From: Pseudomonadota bacterium
Lineage (GTDB): Bacteria; Desulfobacterota; Syntrophorhabdia; Syntrophorhabdales; Syntrophorhabdaceae
Direction: 5' to 3'
DNA: 36,728 bases
Assembly: GCA_026388255.1 (NCBI GenBank)
Contig: JAPLKC010000087.1
Span: 1-36,728, forward strand
The notes under the pieces are model-generated. The model saw only the letters and a program-made list of their open reading frames with translations, searched no databases and was not told the origin of the DNA. Made by a program: the position numbers and the translations under genes. This document shows, piece by piece, positions 17,239 to 24,623 of this stretch; position 1 is the stretch's first letter; each line of letters opens with the position of its first letter.

Positions 17239-18241
17239 TGTGGAAGATGCACTCGGTTTAATGCTTGCTCATGATATTACCGAGATTATCCCCGGAAAGA
17301 AAAAGGATGTGGCCTTTAAAAGAGGCAGGATTATCGAAAAAGATGATGTGGAAAGGCTTTTAGACCTTGGTAAAAGGCATATATTCATTTTTGATAAAGG
17401 CGAAAAAGGTATCCATGAGGATGAGGCAGCCAAGAGAATTGCGCAGTCCATAATGGACAGCAACATGGAACCAGTCCCTCCGAAGGAAGGAAAGGTAAAT
17501 ATAATAAGCAAGGTGAATGGCCTTTTTTATGTGAATGACAAGCATCTCTATGAGGTAAACAGGATTACTGATGTGCTTTTGAGTACAGTCCCGAACAGAC
17601 ACCCGGTGAAAGAAGGGGATGTTGTGGCAGCGACAAGGATTATCCCTCTTTACACGAGCGAGAAGACGCTGAGAAGGGTGGAGAGGGTAGGGGAGAAGGG
17701 CATTATTTCAATAAGCCCTCTCAAATACTTTAAAGTTGGTCTTGTTATTACAGGCAGCGAGGTTTTCAGCGGCAGGATACAGGACGGTTCTTATGTTGTT
17801 GAAGAGAAAATCAGAAGTTACGGGTTGGATATTATCGGTAAGACGCTTGTCCCGGACGATGTTGAAGTTATCGGCTGCGCCATTAATGCACTTTTTCAGT
17901 CAGGGGCCGAGATTGTTATAACGACAGGAGGTCTCTCTGTAGACCCTGACGATGTGACAAGGGAAGGGATTGAATCAACAGGGGCTGAAGTATTGTTTTA
18001 CGGTACGCCCGTTTTTCCCGGGGCCATGTTCCTTGTCGCCCGTATAAACGGGAAGTATATTCTTGGCGCGCCTGCATGTGTGTATTACAGCAAATATACT
18101 GTGCTTGATATTATTCTCCCAAGGATTATGGCAGGAGAGAAGATGCATAAGAACGATGTGGCGAAGCTTTCGTATGGCGGCCTTTGTCTGCACTGTGATG
18201 TCTGCCATTACCCTGCATGTTTTTTCGGGAAAGGACCATAA
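17225..18241 (+). CDS. MoeA-like molybdopterin-binding protein with Cys-rich C-terminus
   Basis: A 338-residue protein. Residues ~1-170 resemble the N-terminal part of MoeA, and ~175-310 form a MoCF-biosynthesis domain with GLVITGSEVFSGRIQDGS and the binding loop TTGGLSVDPDD. The last 20 residues hold LCLHCDVCHYPACFFGKG, a Cys-x2-Cys-x2-Cys-x4-Cys arrangement not found in ordinary MoeA. Proteins of this shape recur beside YqeB-family genes in anaerobes. The start is TTG, overlapping the previous gene by 14 bases, and its TAA shares one base with the next ATG. It probably handles molybdopterin during insertion into a hydroxylase; the Cys tail may bind metal or a redox group. Confidence 0.82.
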   Translation: MKKVNVEDALGLMLAHDITEIIPGKKKDVAFKRGRIIEKDDVERLLDLGKRHIFIFDKGEKGIHEDEAAKRIAQSIMDSNMEPVPPKEGKVNIISKVNGLFYVNDKHLYEVNRITDVLLSTVPNRHPVKEGDVVAATRIIPLYTSEKTLRRVERVGEKGIISISPLKYFKVGLVITGSEVFSGRIQDGSYVVEEKIRSYGLDIIGKTLVPDDVEVIGCAINALFQSGAEIVITTGGLSVDPDDVTREGIESTGAEVLFYGTPVFPGAMFLVARINGKYILGAPACVYYSKYTVLDIILPRIMAGEKMHKNDVAKLSYGGLCLHCDVCHYPACFFGKGP

Positions 18242-19047
18242 TGAATAACAGAATATCGAATTTAAAGGTTGTAATTAAGGGTGCAGGTGAGATGGCAACG
18301 GGAATTGCCTGCAGACTTTTTATGGCCAATCTGAAACAGATTGTCATGACAGAGATACCGAAACCTCTTACCGTGAGGAGAACCGTTGCTTTTTCCGAAG
18401 TAATCTATGAAAAGGAATGGGCGGTTGAAGGAGTTACGGCAGGTCTGGCGATGAGTGCGGACGAGATTGCGAAAATCTGGAAAGATGGGAAAATAGCGGT
18501 AATAATTGACCCTGAATGGAAAATTGTCGAAGAAATGAAACCGGATGTTGTCATTGATGCAATAATGGCAAAACGGAATATTGGGACAAAGAAAGATGAA
18601 GCGCCACTGGTTATTGGGGTAGGTCCCGGTTTTTCAGCCCCGCAGGATGTACATGTCGTAGTTGAAAGCAACAGAGGACATAACCTCGGAAGGGTTTTCT
18701 ACAGCGGTGCAGCAGAGCCGCATACAGGGACACCTGGCCCTGTCATGGGTTATACGACTGAAAGGGTATTAAGATCGCCTCACGAGGGTCTGATAAAGCA
18801 TGTCAAGACATTAGGGGACTATGCAAAAAAGGGTGAGACAGTGATGTTTGTCAATGATACACCTGTGCAGGCTCCATTCGATGGTTTGCTGAGGGGACTG
18901 ATACGTGAGATCTATGTGAAGGCAAACGAAAAGATAGGGGATATTGACCCAAAAGCAACAAAAGAACACTGCTTTATTATAACTGAAAAGGCAAGGGCAA
19001 TAGGCGGCGGCGTACTTGAGGGGATTATGCACTTTTTTTTCGCATAA
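18241..19047 (+). CDS. yqeB: YqeB / EF2563-family selenium-dependent molybdenum hydroxylase system protein
   Basis: A 268-residue protein with a Rossmann-like start (VVIKGAGEMATGIACRL), the family segments TVRRTVAFSEVIYE, VVIDAIMAKRN and VIGVGPGFSAPQDVHVVVES, and a C-terminal swivelling domain including EGLIKHVKTLGDYAKKGETV. This matches the short EF2563/YqeB family known from genome-context work as a maturation factor of molybdenum hydroxylases that carry labile selenium. The ATG at 18241 overlaps the previous TAA by one base and has AAAGGA in front; an upstream GTG-type extension was rejected. Placement between MoeA-like and XdhC fits. Family call is strong; biochemical role is unknown. Confidence 0.85.
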   Translation: MNNRISNLKVVIKGAGEMATGIACRLFMANLKQIVMTEIPKPLTVRRTVAFSEVIYEKEWAVEGVTAGLAMSADEIAKIWKDGKIAVIIDPEWKIVEEMKPDVVIDAIMAKRNIGTKKDEAPLVIGVGPGFSAPQDVHVVVESNRGHNLGRVFYSGAAEPHTGTPGPVMGYTTERVLRSPHEGLIKHVKTLGDYAKKGETVMFVNDTPVQAPFDGLLRGLIREIYVKANEKIGDIDPKATKEHCFIITEKARAIGGGVLEGIMHFFFA

Positions 19048-19108
19048 CTTGTAGAGTAAAGTATTTTGTCCCCAGGTTTACGGTTTCCAGCCGATAGATG
19101 AGGTTGAT

Positions 19109-20107
19109 ATGGATTTATACGAGGCAATTGAACAGTATATTAAAAACAGGCAAAAAGGTGTACTGGCGACTGTAATATACAGAGCCGGATCGGCCCCGAG
19201 AGATATCGGAGCCAAGATGTTTGTAGGCGATGACGGAAAATGTTTCGGTACTGTAGGTGGCGGTCGTCTTGAATTTGATGCGTGCAATGAAGCAATGCGT
19301 ATAATGGAAACCGGGGAATTAAAAATTCTCCATGTCAGGATGAATTCAAATGCAATTGCAGAAGACGGAATGCTTTGCGGAGGGGACGTTGATATCCTTC
19401 TGGAGCCTGTGAATGAAAAATATATCGAGCTTTACAGGAAAATCGGTAGCCTCTTGCAGAAAGGCGGGAAGGGTGTTGTTGTTACAGGATTTGAAGGGAA
19501 TATTATCCGCAAGACTCTCATTGAGCAGGGTGCCGTAATAACCGGTGATTTCCTGGAAGATAAAGAGATACAAAGATTCTATGGATATATTCAGGGAAAC
19601 CAACCGGCGGTCATTGACGGGTTTGTTGTTGAACCCTTAAAGGTTTTTTCTTTGCTGTACATTTTTGGTGCAGGACATGTTTCGCAATTCATATCTAAGA
19701 TCGCGAAAATTGTAGATTTCTATGTTGTAGTGATTGACGACAGGGAGGAATTTGCAAACAGGGAAAGGTTTCCCGAGGCAGATGAGATTGTTGTGGAAGA
19801 TTTTCATACAGTCTTCGAAAAATTGAAATTTACCGGACAGGAATTTGTCGCCATCGTTACAAGAGGGCATAAATATGATGCGGATGTCCTTGCTGAAGTG
19901 TTAAAAAGACCTTTGAGATATACAGGGATGATCGGCAGCAGAAGAAAGGTCAGGATTGTTTTTGACTTTATGAGGGAATCAGGTTTCAGCGAAGAAGCAA
20001 TAGAGAGGGTACATGCGCCTATCGGTCTTGCCATCAGCGCCGAAACGCCTCAGGAGATTGCCGTCAGTATAGTTGCTGAGCTTATTAAGATAAGGGGAGA
20101 TCATTAG
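19109..20107 (+). CDS. xdhC: XdhC-family molybdenum hydroxylase maturation factor
   Basis: A 332-residue XdhC/CoxI protein. The N-terminal domain has AIEQYIKNRQKGVLATVIY, RAGSAPRDIGAKM and the glycine-rich FGTVGGGRLE; the C-terminal half is a Rossmann domain starting at LYIFGAGHVSQFI (about 184), followed by VIDDR and YTGMIGSRRK. XdhC proteins bind molybdopterin, promote its sulfuration and deliver it to xanthine-dehydrogenase-type enzymes. The ATG at 19109 has a GAGG site just upstream. It ends three bases before the rpoH-like gene. In this operon it is more likely part of the selenium-molybdenum branch than a lone xdh accessory, but the target enzyme is outside the window. Confidence 0.92.
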   Translation: MDLYEAIEQYIKNRQKGVLATVIYRAGSAPRDIGAKMFVGDDGKCFGTVGGGRLEFDACNEAMRIMETGELKILHVRMNSNAIAEDGMLCGGDVDILLEPVNEKYIELYRKIGSLLQKGGKGVVVTGFEGNIIRKTLIEQGAVITGDFLEDKEIQRFYGYIQGNQPAVIDGFVVEPLKVFSLLYIFGAGHVSQFISKIAKIVDFYVVVIDDREEFANRERFPEADEIVVEDFHTVFEKLKFTGQEFVAIVTRGHKYDADVLAEVLKRPLRYTGMIGSRRKVRIVFDFMRESGFSEEAIERVHAPIGLAISAETPQEIAVSIVAELIKIRGDH

Positions 20108-20110
20108 GGT

Positions 20111-21013
20111 TTGACAGACAAAATCTTGATTGACGAAAACAAAGATGTCTTAGAAGAAGTAGTGGAAAAAGGTCTTGCCATACCCTACGACCCTCTCAAA
20201 AAGTATCTTGCAGAGGTATCAAAATATCCTGTTTTATCGAGAGACGATGAATTGGAAATTGCCGTAAAGATATATACAGACAAGGACAGAGAGGCAGCAC
20301 AAAAGCTTGTTGTCTCCAACCTTAAGCTTGTTGTAAAGATTTCCCTTGAATATTATAATACCTATCTCAATATTCTCGATCTTATTCAGGAGGGGAACGT
20401 AGGGCTTCTTCATGCAGTGAAGAAATACAACCCCTATAAGGGCACAAAATTTTCAACATATGCTTCCTTCTGGATACGAGCATACATATTGAAATATATC
20501 ATGGATTCATGGAGTCTTGTAAAAATTGGTACTACTCAGAGCCAGAGGAAGCTCTTTTACAGGCTGAATAAGGAGAAGCAGAAGCTCGAAGCTATTGGCA
20601 TTTTTCCTGCCCCCCAGCTTTTAGCAAGCACCCTTGATGTGAAAGAGGAAGAAGTAGAGGATATGCAAAAAAGGTTATTTTATTCGGATATTTCCCTCGA
20701 AACTCCCCTTAATGACGAGAGCGACGATACTATTATGGATTTGATAGGGTCGGGCAGCGACGTAGAGGAAATTGTTTCGGATAAAGAAAAAAGTGAAATT
20801 TTATCAAAAAAAGTGGCTGAATTTAAAAAAACCTTAAACAGTAAAGAAATTTACATTTTTGATAACCGTATTATGAATGATGAGCCTCTAACTTTACAGG
20901 ATATTGGCACTAAATTCGATATATCACGCGAAAGGGTAAGGCAGATAGAAAATAAAGTACTGAAAAAGTTTAAAGAACGATTTAAAGGTGAATTGAAAAA
21001 ACTTGACTTCTGA
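20111..21013 (+). CDS. rpoH: RNA polymerase sigma factor RpoH-like (sigma-32 family)
   Basis: A 300-residue sigma-70-family factor without region 1.1. Region 2 is clear (LVVSNLKLVVKISLEYY, DLIQEGNVGLLHAVKKYNP, FSTYASFWIRAYI, about 66-128). The RpoH box QRKLFYRL follows at 145-152, pointing to the heat-shock sigma-32 group rather than RpoD. Region 4.2 has the helix-turn-helix LQDIGTKFDISRERVRQIE (~257-276). It starts with TTG three bases after the xdhC stop; GGGGAG at 20095-20100 can serve both. Co-transcription with the molybdenum operon is implied by spacing. Confidence 0.9.
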   Translation: MTDKILIDENKDVLEEVVEKGLAIPYDPLKKYLAEVSKYPVLSRDDELEIAVKIYTDKDREAAQKLVVSNLKLVVKISLEYYNTYLNILDLIQEGNVGLLHAVKKYNPYKGTKFSTYASFWIRAYILKYIMDSWSLVKIGTTQSQRKLFYRLNKEKQKLEAIGIFPAPQLLASTLDVKEEEVEDMQKRLFYSDISLETPLNDESDDTIMDLIGSGSDVEEIVSDKEKSEILSKKVAEFKKTLNSKEIYIFDNRIMNDEPLTLQDIGTKFDISRERVRQIENKVLKKFKERFKGELKKLDF

Positions 21014-21118
21014 TTTTTAATAAATATAATAACTCCTTATATTACAATATTTTATTAGCTTATTAATATGTATTACATGAGGTAATATCAATAACACGTT
21101 GATAAATAATAATATAAT

Positions 21119-21208
21119 TGGCGGAGGGAGTAGGATTCGAACCCACGGGACGCGTAAACGTCCAACGGTTTTCAAGACCGCCGCTTTCGGCCACTCAGCC
21201 ATCCCTCC
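21119..21208 (-). tRNA. tRNA-Ser (anticodon UGA)
   Basis: The reverse strand folds as a class II tRNA: acceptor GGAGGGA/TCCCTCC with discriminator G, D-arm with GGCTGAGTGG, anticodon loop CTTGAAA giving UGA, a long variable arm (GGACG TTTA CGTCC-like), and T-loop GGTTCGAATCC. CCA appears to be encoded after the discriminator. The long variable arm and UGA anticodon identify serine. Confidence 0.95.
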
Positions 21209-21305
21209 GATTAAATCAGTGTTGAATTATGAGTTTTGAGTGATGAGTTAAAGATATTTTAAAGATTAGAACATATAACTTAGCACTAAAAACTCAAAAC
21301 TGTTT

Positions 21306-22292
21306 TTACCACTTAATAAGGCTGCTGCCCCATGTGAGACCGCCACCAAATGCTGCAAGAAGGACAAGATTGTCCTTCACGATTGCGCCGCTTCTTGCAG
21401 CTTCATCAAGCGCTATCGGCACGGTAGCGGACGAAATATTCCCGTATTTCTGGATAGTCATATATACCTTATCCATCGGTACCTTTAATTTTTTTGCCAT
21501 GCCCTGGAGAATCCGGATATTTGCTTGATGAGGTATTATTAAATCAACGTCATCAATTGTATAACCATTTGTTTCAACGGCTTCCTCGCAAGCTTCAGCA
21601 AATCTTCCGACAGCCACTTTGAAAGATTTATTTGCCTCAATCATCCTTAAAAAATGAAGACCTTTATCAACACTCTCGTGGGATATAGGGGTAGTCATTG
21701 AGCCGCCACCCGGCATTAATAAAGTGTCTCCGCTTGACCCGTCTGTATGGATGTGTGTTGAAAGGATTTTAGCGCCTGATGCCGATTCTGTTATGACTGC
21801 TGCACCTGCTCCGTCACCCCAGAGTATACAGCTTTCTCTTTCCTTCCAGTTTACAACCCTGCTCATAATCTCACCGGCAACTACAAGGGCGGTTTTGTTT
21901 GTACCTGCCTTGATAAGCATCTCTGCCACATGCAAGGCAAAAATAAAACCCGAACATGCAGCCGTTATGTCAAAAGATACGGCATTTTTACAACCCAGTT
22001 TGGCTTCCAGCCAGTTTGCTCCTGCCGGGCAATGTGTATCCGGCGTTATAGTGCCAAGGATAATCAAATCAATATCGTCCGGTTTTACTCCAGCCATATC
22101 CATTGCCCTTTCACAGGCAATCTTGCACAAATCGGATACAGCTTCGTTTTCTTTTGCAATCCTTCTTTCTTTTATGCCTGTCCTTGTAAATATCCATTCA
22201 TCGGACGTGTCCAGGAACTTCTCAAAATCATTATTTGTCATAATATGTTCGGGAACATATGAGCCTGTTCCTATAATGTTGATTTTTTTCAT
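21306..22292 (-). CDS. fabH: beta-ketoacyl-ACP synthase III
   Basis: A 328-residue FabH that starts fatty-acid synthesis by condensing acetyl-CoA with malonyl-ACP. The catalytic triad is visible: C113 in ITAACSGFIFAL, H255 in IPHQANIRI and N285 in QKYGNISSATVP. The N-terminus IIGTGSYVPEHIMTN and the end AAFGGGLTWGSSLIKW are standard. AGAGG precedes the ATG. It stands alone on the minus strand between tRNA-Ser and the divergent tat genes, without the usual fab/plsX neighbours. Confidence 0.96.
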   Translation of the reverse strand: MKKINIIGTGSYVPEHIMTNNDFEKFLDTSDEWIFTRTGIKERRIAKENEAVSDLCKIACERAMDMAGVKPDDIDLIILGTITPDTHCPAGANWLEAKLGCKNAVSFDITAACSGFIFALHVAEMLIKAGTNKTALVVAGEIMSRVVNWKERESCILWGDGAGAAVITESASGAKILSTHIHTDGSSGDTLLMPGGGSMTTPISHESVDKGLHFLRMIEANKSFKVAVGRFAEACEEAVETNGYTIDDVDLIIPHQANIRILQGMAKKLKVPMDKVYMTIQKYGNISSATVPIALDEAARSGAIVKDNLVLLAAFGGGLTWGSSLIKW

Positions 22293-22456
22293 TAAGAACC
22301 TCTGTTGTAAAGTGGCGTTGGTTCAAAGCAAATGCAAGTTTAATTTAGTATAAATAGAACAATAAAGGACAAATAAAGTCAAGGATAAAGATGGCAGATG
22401 GGAATCAACCGTTATTTTCTTTAAACTTTCAATACTTTTATGATATTTTATCTTCA

Positions 22457-22780
22457 ATGTTTGGCATAGGCTTACCGGAATTTATAGTAATCATGATTGT
22501 AGCCCTTCTTGTAGTGGGTCCCACAAAACTTCCCGAGCTCGCAAAATCACTGGGCAAGGCACTTCAAGAATTCAGGCGTATGGCAGATGAGGTAAAAGAA
22601 ACGATAGATGAAGAGATTTTAAAAGAGGAACCATCAAAAGAAGAAGCTAATAAGGGGGAACTTTATTTACAAAAAGATGCTAAAACTGAAGAAAAGACCG
22701 ATATAAATAGCGCTGTACAGCATACGCTACAAGATGAAGCATCAATGAATAAAGAAAAACCCATCACGCATCATACTTAA
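22457..22780 (+). CDS. tatB: Sec-independent translocase protein TatB
   Basis: A small Tat component. From the ATG at 22457 the 107-residue protein begins MFGIGLPEFIVIMIVALLVV, a short N-out helix followed by GPTKLPELAKSLGKALQEF, an amphipathic helix, then an acidic, Lys/Glu-rich tail. The MFGIG-PE start and long tail favour TatB over TatA. An upstream ATG at 22391 has a better ribosome-binding site (AAGGA) and would add 22 residues before the membrane helix, so it cannot be excluded. tatC follows 13 bases after. At least two Tat substrates are in this window. Confidence 0.85.
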   Translation: MFGIGLPEFIVIMIVALLVVGPTKLPELAKSLGKALQEFRRMADEVKETIDEEILKEEPSKEEANKGELYLQKDAKTEEKTDINSAVQHTLQDEASMNKEKPITHHT

Positions 22781-22793
22781 TGGGTTAGAAGGG

Positions 22794-23546
22794 ATGGCAG
22801 ATAAAACCCGGTTAGAAGAAAAACAGCCTTTTATTTCACATTTGAAAGAATTACGTGACAGGATCATCGTCTGTGTTTTTGCTCTTGGCATAGCATTTAT
22901 TTTCACCTTTTATTTTAAAGAAAAAATTTTTGATTTTCTCATGCAGCCCTTCATCAGGGTAATGCCGGAAAAAAGTTCCTTCATATTCACATATGTAACA
23001 GAAGCATTTATTACATATGTTAAAGTTTCTTTTGTTGCAGCTATTTTTATAACAGCCCCGGTCATACTATATGAATTCTGGATGTTTGTATCCCCAGGCC
23101 TCTACGAAAAAGAAAAAAAGTATCTCTTCCCCTTTATTTTTTTTGGCAGCACCTGTTTTTTATGTGGTGCATTATTCTGTTATTATGCGGTAATGCCGAT
23201 TATATACAAGTTTTTTGTAAGCTATGCCGGCGAATTTATCATACCGATGCCCGACCTGAAGGAATATATGAGCCTTACTTTACGAATGCTTGTAATATTC
23301 GGGCTTATATTTGAGCTTCCCCTTGTTGTATATTACTTGTCGAAGGCAGGCATAATAAACCATAAATTTCTTTCTTCAAAGAGACGGTATGCTATCCTCG
23401 GGATATTTATTTTAAGCGCTGTTGTTACTCCACCGGATGTTACGAGTCAGATATTGATGGCAATTCCCTTGTGCGGGCTCTATGAATTTAGTATCCTTAT
23501 ATCGAGATTATTCGGGAAAAAGGTGGTAAGCAATGAAAAAGCTTAA
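22794..23546 (+). CDS. tatC: Sec-independent translocase protein TatC
   Basis: A 250-residue, six-helix membrane protein. It opens with the signature F-SHLKELRDRI (residues ~13-23) and has EAFITYVKVSF, the FVSPGLYEKEKKY segment and FGLIFELPLVVYYLSKAGI, all typical of TatC, the receptor for twin-arginine signal peptides. AGAAGGGATGGC places the ribosome-binding site next to the ATG. Its last 14 bases overlap the glmU-like gene, implying coupled translation. Confidence 0.95.
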   Translation: MADKTRLEEKQPFISHLKELRDRIIVCVFALGIAFIFTFYFKEKIFDFLMQPFIRVMPEKSSFIFTYVTEAFITYVKVSFVAAIFITAPVILYEFWMFVSPGLYEKEKKYLFPFIFFGSTCFLCGALFCYYAVMPIIYKFFVSYAGEFIIPMPDLKEYMSLTLRMLVIFGLIFELPLVVYYLSKAGIINHKFLSSKRRYAILGIFILSAVVTPPDVTSQILMAIPLCGLYEFSILISRLFGKKVVSNEKA

Positions 23547-24528
23547 TATCGTAATACTTGCAGCAGGCAGAGGCGAAAGGATGTTATCGAAAGGGCCGAA
23601 AGTCATGCATGATGTTATGGGTAGACCCATGATAGGCCACGTAGTGGAAAGAGCAAAAGAACTTTCCCCATCCGAAATTGTTGTTGTGACAGGTTTTGGC
23701 AGGGAAAAAGTAGAGGCATATCTGGAAAGCCGCAATGTTGATGTATCTGTTCAGACTGAACAAAAAGGAACGGCGCATGCGCTCCTTACTGCCGAAAAAT
23801 TCATAAACAGCGGAGATGTTCTTGTTCTTTACGGAGATGTACCGTTGATTGAAAGCTCTACATTGAACGATTTTCTCTCGTTTTATATGAAATTCAACTG
23901 TATTGCCTTTTTAACCACCCAAGTCGATAATCCGCAAGGATATGGACGGATGATTATGAAAGACGACGAAATTCTGGATATTGTCGAAGATGCCGATGCC
24001 ACTCCTGAAGAGAAGGAGATAAGGGAGATAAATACGGGGATTTGCATTATTCCTGAGGAGCGCTTCCAGCTTCTCAAACTGATTGAACCGAACAACAAGA
24101 AGGGCGAGTACTATCTTACCGATATTTGCAAGGTTGCAAAAAAGAAAGGTCTGAATATAAAGGGTTGTCATCATAATGAGTCAACTGAAGTTCTTGGCAT
24201 TAACAGCAAAAAAGAACTTCTTGATGCGAATATGACCATGCGGGACAGGATGCTCGACAAGCATATGCAAAGAGGTGTAACATTGTTTGACAGGAATGTT
24301 TATATTGAGAGCGATGTAATTATCGGTAAAGACACGATAATCTATCCGGATTCTTACATACTTGGCAGTACTGTAATAGGCGATGATGTAGTAATCGGGC
24401 CGAATACTGTTATAAAGAATTCGAAAATAAATAATAATGTATGGGTTGAAGGATTTACCATCATAGAAGATTCTGAAGTAAACGAGGATGCAAATATCGT
24501 AGCATTTTCAAGGATAAAACCGGAATAG
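23533..24528 (+). CDS. glmU: short GlmU: UDP-GlcNAc pyrophosphorylase lacking the acetyltransferase half
   Basis: A 331-residue protein with the full N-terminal GlmU uridylyltransferase domain: VILAAGRGERM and GPKVMHDVMGRPMIGH, then QTEQKGTAHALL, YGDVPLIE and INTGICI. From about 250 it enters the left-handed beta-helix (hexapeptides such as VIIGKDTIIYPDS and VIGDDVVIGPNTVI) but stops at SRIKPE, where bifunctional GlmU (about 455 residues) continues into the acetyltransferase site. No remnant of the missing part is seen in the 95 bases before glmS. It would make UDP-GlcNAc from GlcNAc-1-P only. Adjacency to glmS supports the pathway. A related sugar-1-P nucleotidyltransferase is possible. Confidence 0.85.
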   Translation: MKKLNIVILAAGRGERMLSKGPKVMHDVMGRPMIGHVVERAKELSPSEIVVVTGFGREKVEAYLESRNVDVSVQTEQKGTAHALLTAEKFINSGDVLVLYGDVPLIESSTLNDFLSFYMKFNCIAFLTTQVDNPQGYGRMIMKDDEILDIVEDADATPEEKEIREINTGICIIPEERFQLLKLIEPNNKKGEYYLTDICKVAKKKGLNIKGCHHNESTEVLGINSKKELLDANMTMRDRMLDKHMQRGVTLFDRNVYIESDVIIGKDTIIYPDSYILGSTVIGDDVVIGPNTVIKNSKINNNVWVEGFTIIEDSEVNEDANIVAFSRIKPE

Positions 24529-24623
24529 AGCTAAAGACTGATGACTAATAGGAATTATTTATGTTAAAAGTTTCAATACTTGGTATTAAATGCTCTATGC
24601 TATTTTAAAAAGGAGAAAATATT

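Noticed and set aside
21232-21301. 10-bp inverted repeat AGTTTTGAGT...ACTCAAAACT near fabH
   Set aside because: AT-rich arms 50 bases apart without a T-run; weak as a terminator and common in such sequence.
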